64,000 nt of DNA, taken from assembly GCF_000801105.2 (NCBI RefSeq), contig NC_079516.1:52249265-52313264 (forward strand), in the 5' to 3' direction. The notes beneath the pieces were generated by a model. It saw nothing but the letters and a program-made list of their open reading frames with translations, made no database searches and had not been told where the DNA came from. Origin of the DNA: Raphanus sativus (lineage: Eukaryota; Streptophyta; Magnoliopsida; Brassicales; Brassicaceae). Shown here one piece after another: positions 1 through 12,300 of the stretch (its first letter is position 1; each line of letters opens with the position of its first letter). A program made the translations under genes and the position numbers.

Positions 1-79
1 TGTACTATCAATGTAATCGGTTCCATATAAAATTAATGAAATTCTAATAAAATTTATTATTTTGTGTCTTAGAAAATCA

Positions 80-1066
80 ATGGCAAACATGGAGAAAATT
101 CAATTTCCCGCTCTAGACATCACGGGCACCAACTACATTTCATGGGTTACAAATGTCGAACTTCATCTTGAATCTCTTGGTTTATCTGAGACCATTAAAG
201 AGGATAATACTTCAACACCTCAAGACAAAGCGAAATCGGTGATCTTCCTTAGAAGACACCTTGATGAAAGTATTATTTATGACTATGCCAATATGAGAGA
301 TCCTAAAGAGCTATGGAAGTCTCTGAAAGATCGTTTTGATCATCAGAAAGACATAACACTTCCACTTGCTCGAGATGAATGGCAGAGTCTGAGGTTCCAA
401 GATTTCGACAAAGTGATGAATTACAATTCTGCTGTGTTAGGAATTGTGGCTAAATTGAGATACTGTGGTGATACAATCACCGAGTCTCAAATGCTTGAAA
501 AGACATACACCACATTCCACAAGAGCCACATCACCCTGCAACAACAATATAGGTTGCGGGGATATACCAAATTTTCGGATTTGATTGTGGCACTTCTCAT
601 AGCAGAAAAGAACAACGAGCTTCTTATCAAGAATCACATGACTCGTCCAACTGGTTCCAAAGCGTTTCCCGAAGCAAACGCATTAGATGCGAAGAAACCA
701 ACAAAGGAAAATAAGGCTTTTCGCGGTCGCGGACGTGGTCGTCAAAACTACCGTGGACGTGGACGAAAGTACAATCCACAGGATAGGAAGTCATTCCAGT
801 GGGTCCGCTCTGAACAATCCCCTAAGGGAAAAGAACAACAAGGAAGTACCTCCCAGAAGCGAGAAGATGCTTGTTTCAGATGCGGTACTAAGGGACATTG
901 GTCTCGTATATGTCGTACCCCTGCACACCTTTGTGATCTGTACAAGAAGTCCGTCAAAGGGAAAGAAAAGGAGGTAAACTTTGCGGAACATTCTGAGGGT
1001 ACAACGCACCTCGATGCGTCTGACTTTGTGAATGATTTCGAGGAGACCGCTATCACGGACGCTTAA
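80..1066 (+). CDS. Copia gag (nucleocapsid-like) polyprotein segment
   Basis: About 328 residues starting MANMEKIQF. The N-terminal part has the retrotransposon gag look (W-x-x-N-x-E-L-H-L segment), followed by a basic RGRGRG-rich stretch and a CCHC zinc knuckle (CFRCGTKGHWSRIC) near residues 272-285 that would bind the element RNA. The frame ends at TAA 1064-1066 and pol restarts at 1262 in the same frame. Separation of gag from pol by a 195-bp AT-rich segment is either a feature of this lineage or decay. I chose ATG 80 because it begins the conserved N-terminus. Confidence 0.75.
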   Translation: MANMEKIQFPALDITGTNYISWVTNVELHLESLGLSETIKEDNTSTPQDKAKSVIFLRRHLDESIIYDYANMRDPKELWKSLKDRFDHQKDITLPLARDEWQSLRFQDFDKVMNYNSAVLGIVAKLRYCGDTITESQMLEKTYTTFHKSHITLQQQYRLRGYTKFSDLIVALLIAEKNNELLIKNHMTRPTGSKAFPEANALDAKKPTKENKAFRGRGRGRQNYRGRGRKYNPQDRKSFQWVRSEQSPKGKEQQGSTSQKREDACFRCGTKGHWSRICRTPAHLCDLYKKSVKGKEKEVNFAEHSEGTTHLDASDFVNDFEETAITDA

Positions 1067-1261
1067 ATGCCCATCATGTGACTCTTGAAATTCCACAATT
1101 ATACCATAAATAATTATTTCCTGTGGAAGATTAATGTATAATTATTGTGTGTTTTTCACCTACTTATGCATAATTGTTGTGTGTTTAATGTTTACCAATA
1201 ATGTGTAATATTTTATGAATAATATTATCTTATTTATGTTAATTCTTTTGTTGTCTCAGAA

Positions 1262-4200
1262 ATGGACATTGCAAATGGAACATCAACCAAGGTCAATGCT
1301 AGAGATATTTGTATACCAGATAGTGGAACAACGCACACTATTCTGAAACACAGAAAATACTTTTCTGAACTAAAACCGACAAATATCACTGTTAACACAA
1401 TATCAGGTCCTGCAGATTTGATTGAGGGGATTGGTAAAGCCCATTTCGCATTACCTAATGGGACGATATTCTCGATAAAGGATGCACTCTTTTCTCCAAA
1501 TTCTAAAAGGAATTTGTTGAGTTTTAAAGACATATATCTTCAAGGATTTGATACTCAGTCTGCAACTGAGGTTGGAAAGAAGTATATGTATATTACTCAT
1601 GAGAAATCGGGAAAACAAAAAGTATTGGAAAAACTACCAAAACTTCCTTCTGGTCTGCATCATACATCTATAAGTGCCATTGAATCACATTTTGTGATTA
1701 AAGAAAACTCTAACGATTTTACACTATGACATGATCGTCTTGGTCACCCAGGCACCACAATGATGCGAAAAATCATTGAGAACTCACATGGTCATTCACT
1801 GAAACCCCAAGAAGTATATCAGGGGAATAAAATGACATGTACGGCGTGTTCTCTTGGAAAGTTAATTACAAGACCATCGCCAACTAAAATAGATAAAGAG
1901 TTACCAAAATTCCTTGAACGAATTCAAGGCGATATTTGTGGACCTATACATCCACCTTGTGGACCATTCTATTATTTTATGGTAATGATCGACGCGTCGA
2001 GTAGATGGTCACACGTTTGTCTACTGTCCTCTCGAAATGTGGCATTTGCGAGATTTTTATCTCAGATAATCAAACTAAGAGCTCAGTTTCCTGATTATCC
2101 AATAAAGAGAGTTAGACTAGACAACGCTGGTGAATTCACTTCGCAAGCATTCAATGACTATTGTTTGGTAACTGGAATTGATGTTGAACATCCTGTTGCT
2201 CATGTTCATACACAAAACGGTTTGGCTGAATCATTAATTAAGCGTCTGCAACTAATTGCAAGACCATTGATTATGAAATCAAAACTCCCAACTTCTGTAT
2301 GGGGACATGCTATTTTGCATGCAGAAGCATTGATTCGGGTGAGACCAAGTGCATATCACAAATACTCTCCAATACAATTAGCATTTGGACGAGAACCGAA
2401 TATTTCTCATCTAAGAATCTTTGGTTGCGCTGTCTATGTGCCAATTGCACCTCCCCAGCGTACGAAGATGGGACCTCAAAGGAGATTGGGGATATATGTT
2501 GGTTGTGATTCTCCATCAATTATACGATACCTAGAACCGCAAACTGGTGACGTATTTACGGCACGTTTTGCTGACTGCCACTTTGATGAAAAAATATTTC
2601 CAATTCTAGGGGGAGAAAATAAACAAGTAGGAAAGGACCTTAAGTGGTGTTTACCATCTTTACTACACCTTGATCCTCCTACAAAACAATCAGAATTAGA
2701 AGTCCGTCGGATTATGCATTTACAAAGCATCGCAAACCAACTACCTGATGCTTTTGCAGACACCAAATCGGTTACAAAATCACATATACCGGCTGCAAAT
2801 GCTCCTGCTCGTATAGAAATCCCACATGAACGTGGAGTAGAAGATAATACACGAGAGTCTAAAATACGCTTGAAGCGTGGTAGACCGGTTGGTTCTAAGG
2901 ATAAAAATCCTAGAAAGCGAAAGGAGATGGAAAAACAGAATCCTTCCAATCATGAAAAAAATTTGGAAGAAATGCACCATGAGGATGGTGACAATATTGA
3001 ACATCAGGATACTGAAGAAAATCATGAGATTTCTATTAATTACATCCATGATAGAAAAATATGGAATTGAAACAAAGTGAATGTTATTGATGATTTTTTC
3101 TCTTACTTTGTTTCAAAAGAGATAGATGAAGAAAGTGATGATCCAGAACCAAAATCTATCTCGGAATGTCAAAAGAGACATGACTGGTCAAAATGGAAAG
3201 ATGCAATACAAGTCGAACTTAATTCGCTTAACAAACGAGAAGTATTTGGACCCATTGTGATCACACCTGAAGCTGTGAAGCCAGTTGGATACAAATGGGT
3301 TTTCGTTCGGAAAAGAAATGAGAAAAACGAAGTGACGAGATACAAGGCTCGTCTTGTAGCTCAAGGATTTTCTCAAAGACCTGGGATCGATTACGAAGAA
3401 ACATATTCTCCTGTTATGGATGCAATCACATTTAGATTTTTGATGAGTCTTGCGGCTAATCAAAACCTAGAGATGCGTCTAATGGATGTCGTTACAGCAT
3501 ATCTATATGGATCATTGGACACTGATATTTATATGAGAATCCCTGAAGGATTTAAAATGCCATAACCATTAAGTTCTAAACCTAAGGAGTTATGTGCAAT
3601 AAAATTGCAAAGATCATTATATGGCCTAAAACAATCTGGACGTATGTGGTATAATCGTCTCAGTATGCATTTAACTAAAGAAGGGTATATAAATAGTCCT
3701 ATATGCCCTTGTGTTTACATCAAGAAAACATCTTCCGGATTTGTAATAATTGCTGTATATGTCGATGATCTAAATATTATTGGGACCCAAAGAAAAATAC
3801 GACAGGCATCCGAGTATTTAAAAGGGGAATTTGAGATGAAAGATCTCGGACATACAAAGTATTGTCTTGGTTTACAAATTGAACATACTCAAAAGGGTAT
3901 ATTTGTACACCAATCTACTTACACGAAAAAAGTATTGAAACGATTCAACATGGACAAAGCAACTCCATTAAGCACCCCTATGGTCGTTAGGTCACTCAAT
4001 GTTGAAAATGATCCTTTCCGACCACATGAAGAAAATGAAGAGATACTTGGTCCTGAAGTGCCGTATCTAAGTGCAATAGGAGCACTTATGTACCTTGCAA
4101 ACTGTACTCGACCTGATATATCATTTGCTGTCAATCTTTTGGCAAGATTCAGTGCATCTCCCACACAAAGACATTGGAATGGGATCAAACATATCTTTCG

Positions 4201-4759
4201 TTATCTCCAAGGAACAATTGATTTAGGATTATTTTATCCTAACAACTCAAACGGAGAAATGGTTGGTTTTGCAGATGCAGGGTATTTATCTGATCCTAAT
4301 AAAGCTCGATCACAAACTGGCTACGTTTTCACAGTTGGAGGAACTGCTATATCATGGCGCTCCCAGAAACAAACACTTGTAGCCACTTCCTCGAACCATG
4401 CTGAAATAATTGCTCTACACGAAGCAAGTAGAGAATGTGTTTGGCTCAGATCAATAAGTCAACACATACTTTCAAGTAGTGGGATCAACGTCAATTCAGA
4501 ACCGACTATCTTATATGAAGACAATGCAGCATGTGTTGCTCAAACGAAGGAAGGATACATCAAAAGTGACAGAACCAAACATATTCCACCAAAGTTCTTC
4601 TCATACACCCAAGAACTTGAGAAAAATAAAGAAATTGAAGTTAGGTATGTTCGGTCTTGTGACAATGCTGCAGACCTCTTTACGAAGTCACTACCCACTA
4701 CGACTTTCAGAAAACATGTTTACAATATTGGAATGCGTCATCAACAAAACCTGCAATGA
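1262..4759 (+). pseudogene. Copia pol (protease-integrase-RT-RNase H) with three nonsense codons
   Basis: One reading frame covers all pol domains. Protease carries IPDSGTTH, the GAG-pre-integrase zinc region H-x-RLGHPG, integrase GDICGP/IDASSRW/LDNAGEF, reverse transcriptase MDVVTAYLYG and YVDDLNIIG, and RNase H FADAGY, HAEIIAL and YEDNAAC. In-frame stops at 1727-1729 (TGA, at a Trp position just before HDRLGHPG), 3068-3070 (TGA) and 3563-3565 (TAA) break the protein. The frame is otherwise preserved, so decay is by point mutation only, and it looks like an element of moderate age. Not functional as read. Confidence 0.85.
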
Positions 4760-4902
4760 TCGTCTATTCAAGGGGGAGTTTTTGAATTGTACTCTTTTTA
4801 CCTTACTATGGTTTTTCTCACAGGGTTTTCCAAAGAAAGGTTTTTAACGAGGCAATGAAGATGCACGGTAAAACATTAAAGATGATGGTCTCCAAGGGGG
4901 AG

Positions 4903-5118
4903 TGTTGCAAAAGTCAATACTTTACGTATTGTCTTCAAAGTGGATCCCATTTCTATTAATGTTTCACAGTAAAATATGTCTCATATCTTCTCTATATATT
5001 GAACGTTTGAGTTCATTTGTAAGGTGCCCCTTTCGAACGATAGTAATAAAATTCTCTCTTTTCTTTGGTATAGTTCTTCTTCTTTATGTTTACTTTTCTT
5101 TTCCATATATTTGTAACA
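4903..5118 (+). repeat. Putative 3' LTR of the first Copia element
   Basis: It starts TGTTGC directly after the polypurine tract and ends GTAACA, giving imperfect terminal inverted bases TGTT/AACA. It contains a TATA-like CTCTATATATT near 4993. The end is inferred without a second LTR to compare, so the boundary is tentative. Confidence 0.5.
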
Positions 5119-5946
5119 TTTATTATTTAGGTAAAACTTTCATACGATAACACTTATAAAGATGAAACAATATATAATATAGTTATAACAGATACATGTA
5201 TTTTATTCTCTCCAAAGACATACTTTGCTCACGGAGTCGGCTGATCAGTTTCATTATCGCAAGGTGGTGGCATGGACCTTACTGATGGACTCAAGTTTGA
5301 ATTGTCAACTCATTTCGTCTATATGACGTGTCAAATTTTTTTAACGTTTGATTAATTATTATATTATTTTCTGATTAATATAAACATTAATGAATACTTA
5401 GTTAAATCACATGATTAAAGGAGATTCTACATTTTATGAAATATTATAAATTTATAATATATACTTTTAAATCTGGTAAGATGCATGGTAAGGAACAAAG
5501 AAAAATCATTACTCTATTTATTTCATAAGAGGCGTGTTTTACCATTGTTAGTGGTAATATTTCTTCTCATCAATACGCATTTAGAGCCATTTTTATGGTG
5601 CTCTAACCTCTTAATTAGTGAACCAAAGCATGATCCTCCAAGTGATGTGTTTAGCAAAAGAAAAGGTGATGTGTCAAAGTTGATGCTGAGTTCATATTAG
5701 TCACGTGCCAAAATGTCATCACATTCATCACTTGCACGTTTTTGTGTATTCCACACATTCCCAAGTTGCTTCCTTTGTTGTCGGTCCTAATAAATAGGTT
5801 GCAACTTGCCAAGGTAAGCCCCAAAAGTTTGGTATTCAACTAAAATATCATTTTCTTGGATATCCCAAGAAATACCAGAACTTTTGAAGCAATCCTAAAA
5901 CTGGGAAAGTGTTCAAATTCGAATCAGCCACTAACTTAAATCTTGG

Positions 5947-5989
5947 CGATAAGCAATATTTTCTTTTTTGGTAAAACGATAAGCAATAT
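5947..5989. repeat. Micro-insertion with 13-bp flanking repeat
   Basis: CGATAAGCAATAT at 5947-5959 and again at 5977-5989 flank a 17-bp insert, TTTCTTTTTTGGTAAAA. The T-tract abuts the left repeat, as expected for a minus-strand retroposed A-tail. Confidence 0.6.
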
Positions 5990-6181
5990 ACTTTTCAACA
6001 AAATCACTCAAAAGTCCATTGTTATCCATATGAGTTACTTACCAAAAACAATTTATTTATTCGTAAATACGATTAATTAGTAATTAAGTTTATAGATTCT
6101 TACAGAATATGATATACCAGAAATATATGCCTCATTTTTTGTAACACAAGCTTATATATATATATGAGGCAGAAATATATG

Positions 6182-6260
6182 CCTCATATAGATACTTTTT
6201 TTTTTGCTAAACCCTCGTATAGATACTTTTTTTTTTTGAACCGCCCTCATATAGATACTT
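6182..6260. repeat. Two successive micro-insertions with 16-bp flanking repeats
   Basis: CCTCATATAGATACTT occurs at 6182-6197, 6213-6228 (one mismatch) and 6245-6260. The 15- and 16-bp inserts between them each begin with a T-tract and end GCTAAAC-like or GAACCGC. Confidence 0.6.
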
Positions 6261-6518
6261 ATGATCATGTTGTACGTACATGTATTTCATTTATATCTTT
6301 AGTGATAAGAAAATTATTATCATTGTTATTGTAAGTAATGTACGATATAATTTCTACATATTAATTATAAGAAATAGCATTAGCGTTAATTATCCTTTGA
6401 TAAAGTAGTGATAAGTCTTTGCGTCAAGTAATTCAGACGTCTACGAAAATTCTTATTCAAACTTGGAAAAAGTGAAATAGCTGACCGAAGGTAGAAAAAC
6501 TATATAATAACTCTCAAT

Positions 6519-6559
6519 TCTGATGGATTTTTTTTCTTTTGAGAAAAAATCTGATGGAT
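6519..6559. repeat. Micro-insertion with 10-bp flanking repeat
   Basis: TCTGATGGAT at 6519-6528 and 6550-6559 flanks a 21-bp T-rich then A-rich insert. Confidence 0.5.
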
Positions 6560-6652
6560 CTTCGTTCCATGCATGCTTATGTAATCACGAGGAATAATAA
6601 GTTTTAAAAACTTGCAAAACCTCACTCGTACTCAAATTTACGCGGTGTCTCC

Positions 6653-6690
6653 GAAGACGGTCGATTTTTTTCCTTATGAAGACGGTCAAT
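6653..6690. repeat. Micro-insertion with 13-bp flanking repeat
   Basis: GAAGACGGTCGAT at 6653-6665 and GAAGACGGTCAAT at 6678-6690 flank the 12-bp insert TTTTTTCCTTAT. Confidence 0.5.
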
Positions 6691-6831
6691 TCTAATTATA
6701 CAATACATAGTTGAAATGTGGAAGATTTCTTTACAAAATTTATAAAATACAAGAACAACTATAAATTATAAATCTTAAAGTCAACTAACCTTTTTTCTGA
6801 AAGAACTTGTTCACGATCTACGCGAATAATT

Positions 6832-6876
6832 TTTATTTTTCTGGATTTTTTTTTTGAACTTTATTTTTCTGGATTT
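6832..6876. repeat. Micro-insertion with 17-bp flanking repeat
   Basis: TTTATTTTTCTGGATTT at 6832-6848 and 6860-6876 flanks an 11-bp insert, a T-tract then GAAC. Confidence 0.55.
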
Positions 6877-8112
6877 ATCTGCTTTGTAAAATTCGTTATA
6901 TTGTTACGAACCCGGGACGTTCAAAATTAGTTTAATGGATCAACTAAGGCGGTGTTTGAGAGTTTATTACGTATAGAACATCAAGTAACATATATATTTG
7001 GGGTGTTTCAATAAAATAAAAATATATATCTGGGAATTATTCCTGTTATATATTGACCTAAATTTATTTTGAAAAAAGATTTACACCAACGAACATTTTC
7101 TATACGCTATTAACAAAAAACCTCTGAATATCATCCAATTTAGACCATGGGAGCCAAAACAAAAACCAATTTACACCAATGCACATTTTCCACGTAACTT
7201 CTTGTTAATTATTTTGCTTTACATTATACGTAAAGACTTTTGTTATATAATATTACACCCAAATCCACGTGATTACGCAGACGTGATTAAGATAATTTTT
7301 TATTTTTGATAACCATAGTATGATTTTAAATACTTCCTAGATCCAATAACTAACCATCACAAAACACATAAAATCTAAGTTTTTTTTACAATTTAAAGCG
7401 TTATGAAATTGGATTTGAATCAAGATGACAGTATTCACAGCTGTGAATTTTTTGTCACGAGAGAGCTGGAGGTCCTAGTTTATGATCAAGATAGTTGGAA
7501 AGATTAGACTCGGGGTCCCTATTTTGACAACTGTTGTGATTTTCTAGCAATATTTTCTAGTTGTTTTTAGTTGAAGTTATTTGAATTGATTATAGTAAAT
7601 TAATCGTCGAGTCGTCTTATACTGCTTTTCCCCGCGGTTAGTTGAAACTGTAAAATTTAATACTTAACAATAAACTATTAATTCTGGTCGTCGGAGTGCA
7701 ATAATTTATACTACTAGTTTCCCGTTTTGACTAATATTCTTAGTTTCTTTTAGCCACAGAGTCACATACACACACATGCACATGGATACATACAAGCTAG
7801 GGATTGTGCCACGCTACGAAAATACTATACATTTATTGAGTGGTGGTTTACTTGTACAAGGAGTGAAGAAATTTGACCAAGACAAAGGACCAAGCACGGT
7901 GTTTACTTTTAGGGAGAAAGGAAGATATCGCTAACTTTTTGCTGTTTTGAATTTTCAGTGGCATATATTTGAAGAAACCTTTTTTTTTTGACTAAGAGAA
8001 AATGTTAATGGCCAAGATCAAGCAAATTTATAATACATATATGGCGAAAAGGTAAGTAGTCGACATAAAGAAGTAATCACTAAAGAGTAAAGAGACAAAA
8101 GCCACTTGTAGG

Positions 8113-9063
8113 CAGTGGCGGAACCAAAAAAATTTTGGACCGGGGTCAATTTTTTTAAAACATAATTACCAAATTATATAAAAACTATATTTACGATCTT
8201 TGAAACTTTTTTTATTACAATTTCATTAATTACATTCTTTAAATTTTGTTTCGATAAAACAATAGAAAAATATTTATTCTAACCAAATACCATATTAATC
8301 AAACTAAGAATGATTAAACCGTTTTGATGTATTTTTAATGAGTCTTGTTTTAAAATTATGATCACGAGATTGACAAAGTTCTCAAGTTAAATATTTTTGA
8401 TTTACCCTGTCTCTTTGATTATGGAGATATTACAATTTTTTTGACCAAGATCATTTAGATAAATTAGTCATTATTTATCTAAATAATAAAAAACTAGTCC
8501 TTTTCTAAATATGAAACCATCTGTTTAAAATATTCAGAATATAAAAATAAATCCTATAGTGAATTTGAATCAATGAATAATCTTTAGTTTGATAAAAATA
8601 ATAATTAAAAAGACCAAAGTATAAGATTTAAAAAAACAACTTGAAATTAATCAAAATTTGCATCTTGAACATAAACTCTCGCGTTTATTGAAGAGGATGA
8701 ATTTGTTTATTTTTTTTATAATGTTACTATTTGGGTATAATATAATTTGGACTTAAAACTAATATGTAACTATGTTTAAGATAAAACCTGTTATTGATTT
8801 CATTTTTTTCAATAGTAAAAATTAAGATAAAAATTAATACAAATTCAAATTTTAACAAATAAATGGTATAAATGTATTAGTTATATAATTTTTTCTTTAA
8901 ATTTTAATGTTTTAATTATTTTTGTAGGGTTCTACTTTTTTAGTGGAATCAAATTTAATTTTAGATTGGTGTCAATACATATTATATAAGAGAAATACAT
9001 ATATTTTTAAAAAAAGTAGTGGGGTCAGCTGACCCCACCATTCCTACACTGCCTCCGCCCCTG
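8113..9063. mobile_element. Non-autonomous hAT-type DNA transposon
   Basis: The left end CAGTGGCGGAACC and the right end (reverse complement CAGGGGCGGAGGCAG) form short imperfect terminal inverted repeats. Both sides are flanked by an identical 8-bp duplication, CTTGTAGG (8105-8112 and 9064-9071), which is the target-site length of the hAT superfamily. The 951-bp interior is AT-rich and has no transposase frame. Confidence 0.85.
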
Positions 9064-9162
9064 CTTGTAGGATACAGCCATACAGGATGTAATAAAGCCT
9101 GATCAGACCATACACTGATCCAGTATCCCTCAGAGTAATCTTATAATTGAACTGGAAAGAAT

Positions 9163-9212
9163 TATTACCAATTCTTTGACCAAAAAAAAAAGAAAAGAAC
9201 TATTACCAATTC
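9163..9212. repeat. Micro-insertion with 12-bp flanking repeat
   Basis: TATTACCAATTC at 9163-9174 and 9201-9212 flanks a 26-bp insert that is mostly A after TTTGACC. Confidence 0.55.
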
Positions 9213-9355
9213 CTCTATTATTTACAAAAAAAAAAACTGAAAAGATTGAAATTGATTTTTTTCAAGGGAAAGGGAAAATATATATCCAAAATTCTAAAAT
9301 CTACCCTAGTCGCATCGTATTTTCCCCGGCACTGCTTATTTATTACGTATTTTCT

Positions 9356-12300
9356 TTTTTTTTTTTGTTTTTTTTTTTTTGTAACTGGCTTTCATTGCAT
9401 TAAAATAAATAAACTGAAAATGATACAGGCCCTTAGGCAGTGTTCTGTAGGCAAGGCCCAAGTGAAAATAAAAATAAAGCCCTAGAAGGATTCTCATTCT
9501 GAACTAGCATGTGCACATCTGATCTGCCAGAGGCCCGAGTGAATTAAATTGTCACGTTTGTTGGTAGTTGGTTGATGGAAAGGTTATGAGAAGGAGAGAA
9601 GTCACGGGAGAGTAATGAATGGAGGAGAACTGATCGGTCTGAAGCTAGGCAGTCGCAAACCAGAGTTGCATCATCACAGAAGATAGATTAGGATTTGTCT
9701 CTCTGAAGCTCTGGATCTTGTTCCTGATTTGATGATCAATCGCCTTGAAGATCACAGCCACCGAACGGGTTCCAGTTGCATGCAGTCTTCCATTCCGTTC
9801 ATTCCAAAGCCAGTAAGTTGTCGCCTGCCACGCAAGGAGAGTAAGCAATCGAGTTGCTTTATTCCCACTCAGTGACTCCATATGTGCCACAGTAAGACCC
9901 CATGAGCGCAAAGGTTGAAGGCGGCATCGAGTAGAGACTCTGGTCCATAGATCGAAACTAAAGTCACAGTCGTAGAACAAGTGATCTCGTGATTCCGGTT
10001 GCGAGTTGCAGAGTAGACAAACCGGATCAACACATAGTCCCCAACCAATCATCCTGTCACGCGTAGGGCAGCGATTCAAGTACACGAGCCAAGAATGGAA
10101 TGAGTGGCGTGGAATCGATCTTGGGAACCAGATCGCCTTTGTCCAAGTTTGATCATCCATTTCACCTTTCAAGTAAGTGTAGGCTGAACCAGTTGAGTAT
10201 CTTCCTTCTTTATTTCCCAGGAGGCTCCATTCATATGAGTCCTCATTTGATGTCAGCTGAATTGTTGTGAGGAAAACATAGAGTTCAATGGCTGCTTCTG
10301 ATCGTGCAGGTGGGAGGCACCAGTTACCATTCCGACACAGCGAAGCCACCGTTGCTCTGTGAGGGATACCAAGTCTCGAGTTTGAGGATGCCTTTAGCGC
10401 TTCAATACAGCCTTGAGGAGCCCAGTTATGATGCCAGAACAGTGCCGATCTTCCGTTTTCCACCTTCATCTTTATAAGGGGAAACATCAGAGGCCTCATT
10501 TTGATCAGTTTGTTGACTAGCCAGGAACACGCTTGACTAGGCTTGACTGTCCAATAGTTGTGCACTGATCCATTAAGGATTACTTCCTTAAACCAGGACA
10601 CCCAAACCGAGTCTTCTCTAAAGAAGAGCATCCAGATGAGTCTCATGCAGCACGCAGTATTCCAGGTTTGCAAATCTTTAATGCCTAGTCCTCCTTGAGC
10701 TTTAGTTAGTGTGACTGTGGTCCAAGCAACTCTCGTAGAATGTGATCCTTCCAAAGTTCCATGCCACAAAAATTGGTTACACATCGAATTTATCTTGCAA
10801 ATGCAGGCCTTAGGGAGCAGGAAGGCCGAGCACCAGAAGGTGTTGATTCCAGAGATCACCGTCTTGATGAGCAGCAGTCGACCCGAGAAGGAGAGCGTTT
10901 TGACTGACCAGGAGGAGAGCCTCGCTTTCACTTGTTGGATAAGGGGCTGGCAGTTAGGCAGTGATAGCTTTCTTGAGTTCAGAGGGACACCAAGATATCT
11001 GAAAGGGAGTTCACCATGCGACATTCCTGTGGAGGCTTTGATTGTATCGGTTTCCTGGTCAGTTAATCCCGAGGAGTAGAAGCTTGTCTTCTGGAAACTC
11101 ACCGCAAGACCAGATCGCATCTCAAATTCCCGAAGTACTTGCAGGACACTCTGCACCGATTCTATCGAGCCATCAATGAAGATCAAGAGATCATCAGCAA
11201 ACGATAGATGCGTAAGTTTCATTGCATTACACTTCGGGTGATACTTGATTTTGTTGTCCTCTGCTGACTGATTTAGCATTAGTGATAAGTAGTTCATTGC
11301 CATGACAAAGAGATAGGGTGATAGGGGGTCCCCTTGCCTTAGCCCTCGCTTCCCTTTGAAGTAACCATTGACCGTGCCATTATAACCTATCATGAAACTT
11401 GTCCTGCAGATACACGCTTTTAGCCAAGACCTGAACAAGGGAGGAAGCTGGAGACTCTCGAGACAGGTGAGTAGAAAATCCCAGGATAACGTATCAAAAG
11501 CTTTCGCTATGTCTACCTTTATAGTGATTCGCTTGCTGCAATTTTTCTTATGATAACCATTAATCAGCTCACTAGCAAGGATGGTATTCTCCACTAACAA
11601 TCTGTCTTTCACAAATGCAGTTTGACAAGGTAATATGAATGGCTTCAGGATGGGCTTCAGCTTTGCAACCAGCAACCTCGAGATTACCTTATAGACAGTG
11701 TTTAGACAGGATATAGGGCGATACTCTGTAATCTTTGAGGCGCCTGGAAATTTCGGAACAAGTGACAAGATGGTTGCGTTGACAGTGGATGGAAGGAAGG
11801 AGGTTTTAAAGAACTCCTGAATGGCAGCAACCACTTCCTCTCCTATTATTTCCCATGAGGCCCTGAAGAATCCTGAAGTAAGTCCGTCTGGTCCCGGAGA
11901 CTTGTTTGGATTCAACTTGAAGAATAACCTTTTTATTTCTGTGGCAGTTGGCAGAGAGCCCATAAGTTGAGCTTGCTGACTAGAGACACTGAAGTTTGAG
12001 AGTTGCTGGAACCAGGTGATAGAGGAGTGTATGAGAGGCTGATGATTGCTCACTGGCCCTAAGACTGCTTGGAAGTGGTTTATCGCATGTTGACTCATTT
12101 CGTAGGGGTCAGTTATAAGAGTGCCTGTGACTGTCATGAAGGAGCGGATGGCGTTGTAGCTAGCTCTCACTTGGCAGATCCTGAAGAAGTAAGTTGTGTT
12201 CAAATCTCCCTCCCTTAGCCAATTAATCCGTGATTTCTGGCGAAAGAAACACTCCTCAATCTGACGTAAGAACACCCATTTTTGGTTTAGGTCTCTTTCT

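Larger units (their letters stand above)
1..5118 (+). mobile_element. Ty1/Copia LTR retrotransposon, decayed, left end outside window
   Basis: Domains run in Copia order: gag with zinc knuckle, protease, integrase, reverse transcriptase, RNase H, all in one forward frame. A purine-rich tract (CCAAGGGGGAG) just before 4903 is the polypurine tract, followed by a TGTTGC...GTAACA segment read as the 3' LTR. The 5' LTR is not recognisable before the gag start, so it probably lies left of the window. Three in-frame stop codons in pol show the element is not autonomous. Confidence 0.85.
5119..8104. other. AT-rich intergenic DNA, no gene seen
   Basis: No coding frame with recognisable protein content. 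Small open frames near 5485-5700 have no family features. The stretch holds several tiny poly(T)-containing insertions flanked by short direct repeats (listed separately) and simple AT-rich sequence. Confidence 0.6.

Noticed and set aside
5485..5700. Small open frame as a short gene
   Set aside because: No family features, no splice context, AT-rich composition, expected by chance at this length.
10711..11079. Plus-strand frames opposite the LINE ORF2
   Set aside because: Shadows of the 1130-codon minus-strand reverse transcriptase frame.
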